Part shown: piece after piece, positions 49,035 to 57,611 of the stretch
Numbering within the stretch: the first letter of the stretch is position 1
Layout: each line of letters opens with the position of its first letter
From: Gracilimonas halophila
GTDB taxonomy: Bacteria > Bacteroidota > Rhodothermia > Balneolales > Balneolaceae
DNA length: 64,000 nt
NCBI RefSeq assembly: GCF_042684365.1
Contig: NZ_JBHULI010000025.1
Location: 248,001-312,000, forward strand
Direction of reading: 5' to 3'
Program-made: the position numbers and the translations under genes
The notes under the pieces: generated by a model
Seen by the model: only the letters and a program-made list of their open reading frames with translations
The model's database searches: none
What the model was told of the DNA's origin: nothing

Positions 49035-50273
49035 CTAAAGCTTATAGCTGACCGAAACAAAAGTACCAAGCGTATAAAGCTTCACATTTCCCCAGCCTAC
49101 TTCTCGGATGGGAACTTTGATAAAGGGCTCGGCTTTCAGGCTCCAGTTTTGGTGGAGATCGTATTCGTAGCCGATGGAAAAACCGGCGTTGCTGAACAGA
49201 TGCGTTTTACCGGATCGCTCGTTCAGGGTGGTGGTTTGTCCCTGGGAATAACCATTGTAGTCGAATTGGTAATCTTCGCTGAGCATAACGTAAGAGGAGA
49301 GTCCGCCCGTGGCAAAAAAGCGGGAATTCTCGAATTGCATCACATCATACTTCACGGTGATCGGGATATCGAGGATAAAGCACTGAGCTATGATCCCGCT
49401 GGGTGTTCCGCCCGGATTCCAGTAGGCCGGCGGGTTGTAATGCTGATTTCCCGAGCTGTATTTAACGCTGGAATGAATGAGTCCGCCCGAAATCGTAAAG
49501 CGGTCGTTGATGCGGTAACCGGCAGTAACACCGAGCTTATAGCCGGGCTCATAAAAGTTAGAGATCCCGCCAATGGTGCTGATATCGGGCGAAACTATAA
49601 GCCCGAATTCAAGACGTGAAAGCTCTGTTCTGCCGGGCTGCTCCTGTTGGCGAGCGAGTCCCGAAGGGGCGGCGGCCTGACCATAACTCACGGAAGCAAG
49701 GTAGTCAGTACTGCCGGGAATGTTGTTCCCTGATGAAACAGACAGCTCTTCATCCATACGTTCCGGATAGGAAACCGGCCGCAGTTCGATACGTGCAAGT
49801 TCGTCACCTGAAACCGATACAGGATCAGCATCCATAACCACTTGCTGATCCTGTTGTTCGGGGGTTGCCTCGGGGGAGATATCATCGGTACTTTCAGAAG
49901 GTTCTTCCATTTCCTGTGGGAGATCGGCCAGCATTTCCCGGTCGACCTGCGGAGGTGTTTCCGGTTCTTGAGTAGTGTCTTCACGGGTGGAATCGGGGAG
50001 GATGTCCGTGGTCATGGTATCCTCCAGTTGTCGGTTCAGCCGGTCAATTTCATTGGAGTTCTGATAAATGAAATAACCCAGTGCGGAAACGATCAGCAGA
50101 ACGGCGGCGGCAGCCAGGTAGGTGCGGCGCTGACGTGTTTTGGCAGCCTGCATGCGGTCCAGCTTTTTCTCCATATCAAGCCAGTCTTCTTCCCGGTAGG
50201 AAATATCATATTCCTCAGCTTTCTTTTTGAACAACTGCTCCAGCGGATCGTTATGTTCTTCTTTATTACTCAT
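49035..50273 (-). CDS. Membrane-anchored protein with cytoplasmic anti-sigma-like end and C-terminal outer-membrane barrel domain
   Basis: A 412-residue protein encoded right after an ECF sigma gene. The N-terminal 45 residues are charged and cytoplasmic (EEYDISYREEDWLDMEKKLD), the position of a sigma-binding segment. One helix follows (about 47-67, TYLAAAAVLLIVSALGYFIY). Then comes a long Pro/Glu/Thr-rich linker (about 70-225) and a domain from about residue 228 (LEFGLIVSPDISTIGGISNF) with alternating strands ending VSVSYKL, as in outer-membrane beta-barrels. No classical signal peptide is present. The chain may span the periplasm from inner to outer membrane. Probably an anti-sigma factor with an envelope-sensing barrel; this is inference. 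Confidence 0.82.
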   Translation of the reverse strand: MSNKEEHNDPLEQLFKKKAEEYDISYREEDWLDMEKKLDRMQAAKTRQRRTYLAAAAVLLIVSALGYFIYQNSNEIDRLNRQLEDTMTTDILPDSTREDTTQEPETPPQVDREMLADLPQEMEEPSESTDDISPEATPEQQDQQVVMDADPVSVSGDELARIELRPVSYPERMDEELSVSSGNNIPGSTDYLASVSYGQAAAPSGLARQQEQPGRTELSRLEFGLIVSPDISTIGGISNFYEPGYKLGVTAGYRINDRFTISGGLIHSSVKYSSGNQHYNPPAYWNPGGTPSGIIAQCFILDIPITVKYDVMQFENSRFFATGGLSSYVMLSEDYQFDYNGYSQGQTTTLNERSGKTHLFSNAGFSIGYEYDLHQNWSLKAEPFIKVPIREVGWGNVKLYTLGTFVSVSYKL

Positions 50274-50282
50274 AGTTCGGTC

Positions 50283-50810
50283 TCAAATAAAATTTCTCTC
50301 TAACAGTTCACGCAGGTTCCTCTTTGCCTTGGAGAGGTTGGATTTGGAGGTTCCAACCGAAATATCCAGCATTCCGGCAATTTCCTCATGCTTAAATCCT
50401 TCTATTACATACAGGTTAAAAACAGTTCGGTAGGCCGGACTCAATTCCTGTACCATCCCAATAAGCTCATCATAGGAAATGCCGCTGATAATGTGTTCCT
50501 CGGAAAAAAGATCGTCTTCACCCGACAACGGGTCCGTCATCTGAAGGCGTTTCCTGTCTTTGTGGTACTGGTTGATGGCGGTGTTGATCACAATTCTGCG
50601 AAACCAGGGTTTGAAGTCCCGGTTGGTGTCATAGGATCTTATGTTCTCAAAAACTTTCATAAAGGCATCATTTAAAACAGCGGCCGCCTGATTTCGGGAA
50701 TCGGCGTACCTCAGCGTGATGCTCATGCCATAGGCATAGAACATCTCATAGAGCTCTTTCTGGCTTTCACGGCGATGCTTGCGGCATCCTTTAAGGATAT
50801 CGGCTAACAA
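50283..50810 (-). CDS. ECF-type RNA polymerase sigma factor
   Basis: A 175-residue sigma-70 family factor. Region 2 has AAAVLNDAFMKVFENIRSYD and FKPWFRRIVINTAINQYHKD. Region 4 has LSPAYRTVFNLYVIEGFKHE and EIAGMLDISVGTSKSNLSKA. Start is TTG at 50810; an in-frame TAA lies a few codons upstream. The gene is 9 bases before the membrane-anchored partner gene. This type is common in Bacteroidota surface regulation. Confidence 0.92.
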   Translation of the reverse strand: MLADILKGCRKHRRESQKELYEMFYAYGMSITLRYADSRNQAAAVLNDAFMKVFENIRSYDTNRDFKPWFRRIVINTAINQYHKDRKRLQMTDPLSGEDDLFSEEHIISGISYDELIGMVQELSPAYRTVFNLYVIEGFKHEEIAGMLDISVGTSKSNLSKAKRNLRELLERNFI

Positions 50811-50865
50811 AAGATCCTGTTTTATTTAAACAATGGTAATCTAAGTACGAGAAATCCCCTTCGAA

Positions 50866-51022
50866 GTCGTCATCCTGAGCGCTTAAAAAAACCAATCTAA
50901 GTACAATGTGTTGAACGCGAAGGATCTCAACTTATAAAACAACTGTCTTACTTTGACTTTGAGACCCTTCGCGGAATACAGTTTAAATCTAATTATATGT
51001 TTAACGCGCTCAGGGTGACAAC
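50866..51022. repeat. Dispersed inverted-repeat element, family A, copy 2
   Basis: A 157-base element with ends GTCGTCATCCTGAGCGC and GCGCTCAGGGTGACAAC (two mismatches) and an inner AAGGATCTCAA ... TTTGAGACCCTT pair. It is homologous to 41936-42089 and fills the middle of the gene-free gap 50811-51133, which otherwise holds nothing recognisable. Confidence 0.85.
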
Positions 51023-51133
51023 CAAAGAGTAAATTTATCTCGGACTCATATTGGTATGTAATTAAAAGAAAATTACGGATGACTCCTACAGCCTATACCA
51101 TCCCATGCGACAAAGGGTTGCCTGTGGTTTTCG

Positions 51134-52027
51134 TTACTTTCCTCCAAAGCCAAATACCCGGTGAATATTAAAACCAAACCGGAAATCGCCTTCCCAGAAA
51201 CGGTCCCGGTTATTCGCCATGATAAACTGCTCGTTGTGCCATTGGGAGCTTGTGAAAAACAGCTGGAAAATATGTCCGCCGGTATCAATATTCAGTGCGA
51301 TAGCCATGGCATCGGAGGTTCCGGCATTTCGGTCTCCAAGCACCGGCAGGTATTCGGTATTCAGTGACAGCCGCTCGTTGATCTCATACTGCATGAGCAC
51401 ACCCATCCCATACAACTGTCCGGCACTCCCCAACACGGGATTATTGAAATGGGCGACCATAGGAGTGAGCTGCAGGCTGAACCGATCCATTTTCCTGGCG
51501 GCCATAACGGAAGCGAAGTAGCTCAGCCGATCTTCAAACGTATAATTCAATCCGGACAGCGTATTAATTCCCATCGATGCCTTTACGGCTACGTCCAAAG
51601 GCATACTGCCGGATCTCGTTTGCCGAAGCAGGTTCACTTTGGTGCGGAGGTCCACGACCTTGTTGAAGGTCATCCGGCCTATACCAACGGAGAGCCGATC
51701 CGAAATACCATAGTCGATATTCAGCTTGGTATTGGCACCGTCATCCATTCCAAAGAAGGTATCGAGTCCGCCGTTTGTGAGCCCAAAGGTATGTACGACC
51801 GAGCTCATCATATTTTTCCCATCCGGATTTTGGACGGTGGAAATTCCCACGGCGACCGGCGCCCAGAATGTCCGTTCTACTTCTTGATCGGTAACGGTCC
51901 GTTCACGGGTTAGCTGAGCATTTGCGGGTGCAGCGTAAAATGCCAGAAAGACTATTGTAAGAAACAAGGTATAGAGAATGCCGTGATGCTTTGGAGTCAT
52001 ATTCATAGTTCGGGTATTAAAGTTCAT
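51134..52027 (-). CDS. DUF5777 family outer-membrane beta-barrel protein
   Basis: A 297-residue exported protein. The signal peptide ends AAPANAQ. Internal ATGs at 52006 and 52000 are alternative starts that avoid the overlap with the YceI gene. The mature part reads as many amphipathic strands (NTKLNIDYGISDRLSVGIGR, AIALNIDTGGHIFQLFF) and contains HNEQFIMANN, features I recall for DUF5777. Last gene of the cupredoxin-YceI-DUF5777 operon. Likely in the outer membrane; function unknown. Confidence 0.83.
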   Translation of the reverse strand: MNFNTRTMNMTPKHHGILYTLFLTIVFLAFYAAPANAQLTRERTVTDQEVERTFWAPVAVGISTVQNPDGKNMMSSVVHTFGLTNGGLDTFFGMDDGANTKLNIDYGISDRLSVGIGRMTFNKVVDLRTKVNLLRQTRSGSMPLDVAVKASMGINTLSGLNYTFEDRLSYFASVMAARKMDRFSLQLTPMVAHFNNPVLGSAGQLYGMGVLMQYEINERLSLNTEYLPVLGDRNAGTSDAMAIALNIDTGGHIFQLFFTSSQWHNEQFIMANNRDRFWEGDFRFGFNIHRVFGFGGK

Positions 52028-52598
52028 CTCGTTGCATGGGTTTTAGGAGTATATCGATCTCCACGGTCTGTTCGTCATTGACGCGGTAGAACAGAATGCC
52101 GGGAGGCTCGATATTAAAGTCACTTAACAGAATAGGGAAGGTCGCTTTGAGGCGAATTCCCTCCGCGGTATCTGTCAGTGTTCCATCCACGCTCATTGCT
52201 TTGGTAATGTCATTGATGGTAAACTCACCGGTAGCGGTCACGGTAGTTTCCTCTCCTGCAGTTGGCAGGCCGGGGGAATCCATTGACCCGGTAAATTCAG
52301 CAAAAGGATGCTCGTCTGCATTCAATGTGCTATACATATCCCGGTCCCGTTTCCCGATACCGGTTTTCAGGGTGTTGAGGTCCAGGTAGAAGTCGATCAG
52401 GTTTTCCTGTGGATTTATCATCCCGGTGAGGTGATCAGATCTTCCCGTAAAAGAATGCAGGGGAACATCTGAAGTAAATTCAGCTGTTCCGCTATCAGAA
52501 TAATAGACTGTATTGCTGTTTACATCCTGAGAGAAAACCTCGATCTGTAGCTGGAAAAACAGTAAGAAAATGAAAACCGTGATGGTCTTAGTAACCAT
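52017..52598 (-). CDS. YceI family periplasmic protein
   Basis: A 193-residue secreted lipocalin-like protein. ATG at 52598 gives a signal peptide ending EVFSQ; an upstream TTG is less likely. The body contains the YceI pattern TGMINPQENLIDFYLDLNTL, MYSTLNADEHPFAEFTG and ATGEFTINDITKAMSVDGTL. YceI proteins bind isoprenoid quinone-like lipids in known structures. It overlaps the upstream cupredoxin gene by 11 bases and the downstream gene by up to 11, so the three are translationally coupled. Confidence 0.9.
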   Translation of the reverse strand: MVTKTITVFIFLLFFQLQIEVFSQDVNSNTVYYSDSGTAEFTSDVPLHSFTGRSDHLTGMINPQENLIDFYLDLNTLKTGIGKRDRDMYSTLNADEHPFAEFTGSMDSPGLPTAGEETTVTATGEFTINDITKAMSVDGTLTDTAEGIRLKATFPILLSDFNIEPPGILFYRVNDEQTVEIDILLKPMQRDEL

Positions 52599-53016
52599 AA
52601 GACTCCACAACGTTTACGGTACCTGTCATTCCTAAGTTTACATGCGGGATGCAGAAATAGGGATAGCTTCCAACTTCGGTAAATGTATAGGTGAATGTCT
52701 CTCCCGGAGAGAGCTCGCCACTGTCAAACATCCCGTCACTTTGCCCGTTGGTTCCGCTGGTTACGGTATGGGTAACACTGCTTCCGTTGGTCCACGTAAC
52801 GGTAGTTCCGACTTCTACTTCGATCTCAGCAGGGGTGAATGACTGACTTTCCATTCCCACAGCATTGGCTGAGGGCTCACCGGTGCCGCCGCCATTATTA
52901 CCGCCGCCACCGTCATCATCTGTGGCTGAGGTGCTGCCTCCGCATCCGATCAGGGAAAGGCTGATGGCGGAGCATAGGATTATAAAAAGGAAAGAGGATG
53001 TTTTAATTGTTTTCAT
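52588..53016 (-). CDS. Cupredoxin (plastocyanin-like) lipoprotein
   Basis: A 142-residue protein with a lipoprotein signal (lipobox LIGCG), a Gly/Asp-rich flexible linker (about 28-48) and a cupredoxin domain. Type 1 copper ligands can be read as His in VTHTV, then Cys, His and Met in YFCIPHVNLGMTG. It is likely anchored to the outer membrane facing the periplasm and carries one electron. First gene of the operon with YceI and DUF5777; two direct repeats stand upstream. Confidence 0.9.
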   Translation of the reverse strand: MKTIKTSSFLFIILCSAISLSLIGCGGSTSATDDDGGGGNNGGGTGEPSANAVGMESQSFTPAEIEVEVGTTVTWTNGSSVTHTVTSGTNGQSDGMFDSGELSPGETFTYTFTEVGSYPYFCIPHVNLGMTGTVNVVESYGY

Positions 53017-53017
53017 A

Positions 53018-53056
53018 TGTACAGGGTTTAGTTATCGTTCATTAACCTGTACAGGG
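53018..53056 (-). promoter_or_regulatory. Direct repeats upstream of the cupredoxin operon
   Basis: CCCTGTACA (minus strand) occurs at 53018-53026 and 53048-53056, exactly 30 bases apart. The distal copy extends to the palindrome CCTGTACAGG. The spacing of about three helical turns suggests a regulator site. No TAnnTTTG promoter was recognised nearby. Confidence 0.5.
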
Positions 53057-53191
53057 ATGAAGGCGGAAGGGTTGCCTCGGGATTTATTTAAATGAGGAAG
53101 TAATATTTAACAGGATAAATAGTCATTGTTTCTTTCCTGCTTAGAGTGTATTCCTTTCAGGTATTGTTCCATCTGATGGTCAATACTGTGC

Positions 53192-53225
53192 AAAAAAAAA
53201 GCGGCAACCTGATCAAAGTTGCCGC
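53192..53225 (-). terminator. Rho-independent terminator of the subtilisin-like gene
   Basis: GCGGCAAC and GTTGCCGC (53201-53208, 53218-53225) enclose a 9-base loop and on the minus strand are followed by nine T residues (complement 53192-53200). Confidence 0.92.
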
Positions 53226-53247
53226 TCTTTTAAAATGGAGAATAATT

Positions 53248-54684
53248 CTATAGGCCTAACGCTTTTGCAACGTTAATACGTCCTTTTCCATAAAATTTAT
53301 CCGTGCCGTTCTGTCCCAGATCATCAGCAGATTGTAATATCGCAGATTTTACCTGGCCAGGATTATTCGTGCCCTGACTAATGATCAAAGCTGCCAGTCC
53401 GGATACATGCGGAGAAGCCATAGAAGTACCTGACAGTCCTACGATAAAGTTTCCGGTCTGACAAACAGGAACGACTAAACTGGTTTGAGTACATGTGGCC
53501 CAAACCGGTGCGCCCGTGTTTCCACCGGGAGCTGCAACATCAATTGATGATCTCCCAAAGTTTGAATACACAGCGGGAGCATCGACGTCTGTGAAAGGCC
53601 CGTTAACTGATTGAGAAGCAATAGGTCCTGTTGCTGAAACACATATCACGTTAGGTGAATCACAAAACGCATTATAAATATTTCCATCTTTGTCTAAGTC
53701 AGCTGCACTGTTTCCGGCTGAAACAACCACGGTTACACCGGCACGGCGTACAGTATTCATAAGACTGTTGATGAATCCCACAAAGTTACCGTTACCGGCT
53801 TTAAGGAATCCTCCACCGAGACTCATGTTTGCAACATCTACCCCTGTTTCAGATGCAAAAAGAAGTCCTGAGAAGATCGCCCCGAAGTTACAGTCTCCAA
53901 ACACATCACAAACTTTTATTCCCGTTAACGTTGTTTTGGAAGTAGTACCTGCACCAATAATTCCATTACTCGCCACTGTTGCTGCAACATGGGTACCATG
54001 ATATTGCAGATCTGTGATGTAATTTCGACCCGGGAAATAGATATCAACCAAGGCATCATCAGTGGGTACAAAAGAGATCGATCTCGAGAGGTCAACCAAT
54101 CCGGAAAGGTCTAAATTGGTATAATCAATTCCACCATCTAAAATTGCAAAGGTAACGTCTTCACTTCCAAGATATCCGGCAGCCCAGGCCTGATCAGCAT
54201 CAATTGCGGGGTAGTGCCATTGTCTGGCATAGAAAAATGAACCGGCAGGATTTTGAGTAGATGAAGCCACAGCTTCTTCTGAACTTAACTCTGCATCATT
54301 TGGCAGGTTCAGTGAAAATGAAGCATTAGCAGTAAGCTCTGAAATGTCTTTTCTGGCACGCATTTCTTCGGCTTGAGAACTTGTCAGTCCGCTTACATAA
54401 GCAAAACCGGAGTCATGTTGATAAATAATATTACCGCCTTTATCCTCAATATCATCAGAAAACCCTTTGGGTATTTTATTGCCTTTAAATAGCAATAGAT
54501 ACTCACCGTCAATAATACTGTTTGTTTCTGCAGCCGTTGCCATTTGATCCATTGAAAATTCATTGGATAGCACCGCCCCTGATTCACTACTTAAATTATT
54601 TTGGTCCACGATATTAGTATCGCAACCGATTGCCCCGAAAAATAATAGTGCAATTACTCCGAATAGAATATTTTTATATTTCAT
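53248..54684 (-). CDS. Subtilisin-like S8 serine protease, lipoprotein
   Basis: A 478-residue exported protease. The lipobox (FGAIGCD, Cys21) predicts a lipid anchor. Residues 60-125 form the I9 propeptide (YLLLFKGNKIPKGF ... ISELTANASFSL). The catalytic triad is Asp183 (AILDGGID), His229 (YHGTHVAATVAS) and Ser421 (GTSMASPHVSGLAAL), with the oxyanion Asn in VVSAGNSAAD. All are intact. Cysteines in the catalytic domain suggest disulfides. It is monocistronic with its own terminator. It may degrade peptides at the cell surface; the broken double-I9 protein at 12451 could have been an inhibitor of this type of enzyme. Confidence 0.95.
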   Translation of the reverse strand: MKYKNILFGVIALLFFGAIGCDTNIVDQNNLSSESGAVLSNEFSMDQMATAAETNSIIDGEYLLLFKGNKIPKGFSDDIEDKGGNIIYQHDSGFAYVSGLTSSQAEEMRARKDISELTANASFSLNLPNDAELSSEEAVASSTQNPAGSFFYARQWHYPAIDADQAWAAGYLGSEDVTFAILDGGIDYTNLDLSGLVDLSRSISFVPTDDALVDIYFPGRNYITDLQYHGTHVAATVASNGIIGAGTTSKTTLTGIKVCDVFGDCNFGAIFSGLLFASETGVDVANMSLGGGFLKAGNGNFVGFINSLMNTVRRAGVTVVVSAGNSAADLDKDGNIYNAFCDSPNVICVSATGPIASQSVNGPFTDVDAPAVYSNFGRSSIDVAAPGGNTGAPVWATCTQTSLVVPVCQTGNFIVGLSGTSMASPHVSGLAALIISQGTNNPGQVKSAILQSADDLGQNGTDKFYGKGRINVAKALGL

Positions 54685-54834
54685 TGATCTGTCTTTAAAT
54701 GAATGTTTAATACAAGATTTTACATTTAACGAAAAGAAAATTCTCCTACAACAGATTACTCTGAATATTAATATTATAAATTCTTAATAAATATTGGAAT
54801 AGCCATAAAGGATGAGGTAATGATTTCAGGGGCA

Positions 54835-54890
54835 AGGTTTTAGGTGTTAGTGTAGCCTGAGAATAACATTAACACTAACACCTAAAACCT
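54835..54890. repeat. 19-base perfect inverted repeat
   Basis: AGGTTTTAGGTGTTAGTGT (54835-54853) and its exact complement (54872-54890), with an 18-base loop, then further CTAAAACCT-like direct copies up to 54911. It lies in the 365-base gap between the protease and cupin genes, which otherwise holds only the AT-rich leader of the protease gene. Confidence 0.8.
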
Positions 54891-55049
54891 AAAACCTCAC
54901 ATCTAACATCTATCCAAATTCATCTTCGATGTGATTAAATTTCGGAGCATTGTTCTTATTTTGAATGGCTTATTGAGAATATTCAGATAATTATGACCTT
55001 GGAGAGATAGCTGTCAGAGAAAAGATCCGCATTTAATATTCGATATTCA

Positions 55050-55346
55050 TCAACCTTGAGTAAGCAGCACCAAACTATCTTCTAAAGCCGCCACGGAATG
55101 TTCCATTTCTGCCGGGATATCGATCTCATCAAACTGCTTCATGCGGACATCTTTTTTTGATTGATGGTAGATGACTTCTCCTTCCAGCACCAGCAGCTTG
55201 GTGGGGTGATGAGCAGTGTGGTCGTCTAATTTCATTCCTTTTTTGAATCCAAATAGCAACACCTTGAAATGTTCTCCGGTGTGAAATGATTTCGCGATCG
55301 GCCGCTCAGATGAGTTCAATTGATCTTTAATGGTCTGGATAGTCAT
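55050..55346 (-). CDS. Cupin domain protein
   Basis: A 98-residue single-domain cupin. The two strands of metal-site type read LDDHTAHHPTKLLVLEGEVI (His-x2-His and Glu) and MEHSVAALEDSLVLL (second histidine). It lacks other domains. Possible roles include small-molecule binding or dioxygenation; no substrate can be named. It stands alone, followed on the same strand by nothing until the protease promoter. Confidence 0.8.
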   Translation of the reverse strand: MTIQTIKDQLNSSERPIAKSFHTGEHFKVLLFGFKKGMKLDDHTAHHPTKLLVLEGEVIYHQSKKDVRMKQFDEIDIPAEMEHSVAALEDSLVLLTQG

Positions 55347-55431
55347 GGCTGTTGGTGGTTAATTCATATTCATACTAATCGTACAAAAATGAACGGACAT
55401 TTGCTATTCTGCCATGAATTAAGAAAATGGA

Positions 55432-55596
55432 TCATTGATCATGCTTCGCAATGATCCAGACGGCATGGATGATACCGGGCAGAAAACCAAGAATGGTCAA
55501 AAGGATATTAAGCCAGAACGCGCCTTTAATTCCAACGGTCAAAAATACGCCAAGCGGAGGAAGTATGATGGCAAATATGATTCGTAAAATACTCAT
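55432..55596 (-). CDS. YqaE/Pmp3 family small membrane protein
   Basis: A 54-residue protein from ATG at 55596 to TGA at 55432. Two helices are separated by a short turn: IIFAIILPPLGVFLTVGI and FWLNILLTILGFLPGIIHAV. The PPLGVFL and LGFLPGIIHAVWII motifs are diagnostic of the PMP3/UPF0057 family, linked in yeast and plants to salt and membrane-potential stress. It begins 11 bases after the stop of the upstream gene (55607), suggesting cotranscription. Confidence 0.9.
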   Translation of the reverse strand: MSILRIIFAIILPPLGVFLTVGIKGAFWLNILLTILGFLPGIIHAVWIIAKHDQ

Positions 55597-55606
55597 AGTT
55601 GTCGTT

Positions 55607-56131
55607 TTAAATTCTGTTGTTGATAAGGTCTTTACTGAGCGGAGCCTCTTTTAGTTTCCTGTTTAATCGTAAGTACCGGAAGTCATATCTGTTGTCATAC
55701 ATCAATTGCTTTTGATAGTAGTTAATATATTCCAGCACGGCGAAGAAGTTGGCAAACAATGCCCATCCCAAAAGGTTACTGCTGTTCAGCTGTTTTCCTG
55801 AGATAAACCATTGTAAGCACAACACAACAGGGATAAGCAGGATCCCAATATGGTCACTCGTTTTGAATGTCCTGAATCGATCCAAAACACGGGGTTGCGG
55901 AATAGGCTCTCCTTTAAGTGAGGAATATTTAAGCCACCAATAATAGGTTCCCTGCATAAGTATATAACAAGAGAACAGAATGCCATAGGTGAAAAAGATC
56001 AAGTCAGTGAACCCAAAGGTGAGGATGCAAAAGATCATGATCCCAAAGAACATGAACGCATTCATACCCTCTACCTGGTAGGTCCATTGAATTTTATGCA
56101 TTAATCTTTTTCGATTAGAATATGATGGCAT
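55607..56131 (-). CDS. Four-helix membrane protein of unknown function
   Basis: A 174-residue protein with helices at about 24-42, 45-65, 96-112 and 115-135. The cytoplasmic loop carries PQPRVLDRFRTFKTSDHIG. The C-terminus is basic (YDNRYDFRYLRLNRKLKEAP). ATG at 56101 is an alternative start. No family is recognised. It is probably transcribed with the YqaE gene downstream. Confidence 0.75.
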   Translation of the reverse strand: MPSYSNRKRLMHKIQWTYQVEGMNAFMFFGIMIFCILTFGFTDLIFFTYGILFSCYILMQGTYYWWLKYSSLKGEPIPQPRVLDRFRTFKTSDHIGILLIPVVLCLQWFISGKQLNSSNLLGWALFANFFAVLEYINYYQKQLMYDNRYDFRYLRLNRKLKEAPLSKDLINNRI

Positions 56132-56165
56132 AAACTACCTGCTTATTCTTCTCTGATTTGCAGTA

Positions 56166-57452
56166 TTATTGTTTATAGATCTTACCGTCTTTCATGACAA
56201 AAGAAACGGATTCCATGGTTGAAATATCTTCAAGCGGATTCTTGTCTGTGGCTATGATATCCGCCATTTTTCCAACTTTAATGGTTCCGATCTGATCTTG
56301 CATTCCCAGGACGGTAGCAGCTACAGTAGTGGCACTTTTGATGGCTTCCATGGCAGGCATTCCAACTTCTGTCATGTACCCGAATTCCCGTCCATTCAGT
56401 CCATGAGGGAATACACCGGCATCGGTTCCAAAGGCGATCTTCACTCCATGTTTGTACGCTCTCTCAAAAGTGTTTTGGATCTTTGGACCTATCTCCAGTG
56501 CCTTGGGTACTACAAGTGCAGGATAATATCCTTCAACTTTCGCTTTCTCAGCAACCCATTTTCCGGCTGAGATCGTAGGTACATAATAGGTGCCATTCTC
56601 GATCATAAGATCCATGACCTCTTCGGTCATATGAGTTCCATGCTCGATAGTAAGTACTCCGGCTTCTACAGCTCGTTTCATACCTTCCGCACCGTGGGCG
56701 TGTGCTGCAACATGCATTCCGTATTCTTTGGCTGTTCGTACAATAGCATCCAGCTCATCTTCAAAGAACTGTGGGGCGTCTCCGGATTTGGCAACACTTA
56801 AAACACCACCGGTTGCGGTTATCTTAATGTGATCAGAACCTTCTTTGTAGCGCTGACGAACTCCCTCACGAGCTTGAGCAATACCATTGATCACTCCATC
56901 TTCAGGGCCGGGAGCACCCATTAACGTATTTTTCCATCCATTTGTTGGATCTGCATGTCCGCCGGTAGTGGCAATCGATTTCCCTACGGTAATAACGCGC
57001 GGGCCATCCACGAAGCCTTGATTAATGGCATTTCTGAGTGAAATGTTAACTCCAGACCCACCAAGTTCACGAACAGTAGTGAATCCGGCCATCAGCGTCC
57101 TCTTAGCGAAAGCAGTGGATCGCATGGCAAAATCGGCTTCATTAAAAGTAAATTCTTCTAAATACTTCTGTGGGTTTGTCTCGCTTTCAAGATGAACATG
57201 AAGATCAATGAGTCCGGGCATGACGGTTTTGGAGCGAAGGTCTATGACGCGGTCGTCGCGGTTTCCATTCACATATCCGTCTTCAATTGCAGTGATGGTA
57301 TTGCCTTCGATGATGATACTTACCTCAGAAAGGGCATTCTCAGAAGTTCCATCGATAAGCGTTCCGGCGTGTATAATGGTACGCTGGGCAAATGCCTGGA
57401 AAACAGTTAAAAATGTAACGAGTATGGTAAAAAGTAGAATTTTCAGTTTCAT
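56166..57452 (-). CDS. Exported metal-dependent amidohydrolase
   Basis: A 428-residue enzyme of the amidohydrolase superfamily (Xaa-Pro dipeptidase or imidazolonepropionase-like group). Residues 1-22 are a signal peptide (QAFAQ). The metal site has His85 and His87 (LIDLHVHLES), a lysine in HIKITATGGVLS that may be carboxylated, His in HVAAHAHGAEG and IEHGTHM, and the final aspartate in FGTDAGVFPHG. It probably hydrolyses a dipeptide or cyclic amide in the periplasm. Single gene, divergent from the exchanger gene. Confidence 0.92.
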   Translation of the reverse strand: MKLKILLFTILVTFLTVFQAFAQRTIIHAGTLIDGTSENALSEVSIIIEGNTITAIEDGYVNGNRDDRVIDLRSKTVMPGLIDLHVHLESETNPQKYLEEFTFNEADFAMRSTAFAKRTLMAGFTTVRELGGSGVNISLRNAINQGFVDGPRVITVGKSIATTGGHADPTNGWKNTLMGAPGPEDGVINGIAQAREGVRQRYKEGSDHIKITATGGVLSVAKSGDAPQFFEDELDAIVRTAKEYGMHVAAHAHGAEGMKRAVEAGVLTIEHGTHMTEEVMDLMIENGTYYVPTISAGKWVAEKAKVEGYYPALVVPKALEIGPKIQNTFERAYKHGVKIAFGTDAGVFPHGLNGREFGYMTEVGMPAMEAIKSATTVAATVLGMQDQIGTIKVGKMADIIATDKNPLEDISTMESVSFVMKDGKIYKQ

Positions 57453-57575
57453 GGTCGTTTAATAAAATTGAGTTTCACGCAATATATGGAAACGAAGCTA
57501 AACATCATCCCCCATCGAAAAGATGGTCCCGGAAGATTTTGTTACAGAAAAGTTCATTAAGAGTATTAATTGTTT

Positions 57576-57583
57576 TAGTTTTG
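57576..57583 (+). promoter_or_regulatory. Candidate promoter minus-7 element of the exchanger gene
   Basis: TAGTTTTG fits TAnnTTTG and lies 28 bases before the ATG at 57612. The minus-33 region is weak. Confidence 0.45.
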
Positions 57584-57611
57584 GAACCTTAAAATTCATC
57601 AAAAGCATATA

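Noticed and set aside
48957..49619. Open frame of 220 codons on the plus strand
   Set aside because: It runs antisense to the membrane-anchored barrel gene, which has a clear domain order and a sigma-gene neighbour. The plus-strand product has no motif.
51449..51913. 154-codon plus-strand frame
   Set aside because: Antisense to the DUF5777 gene; composition is that of a shadow frame.
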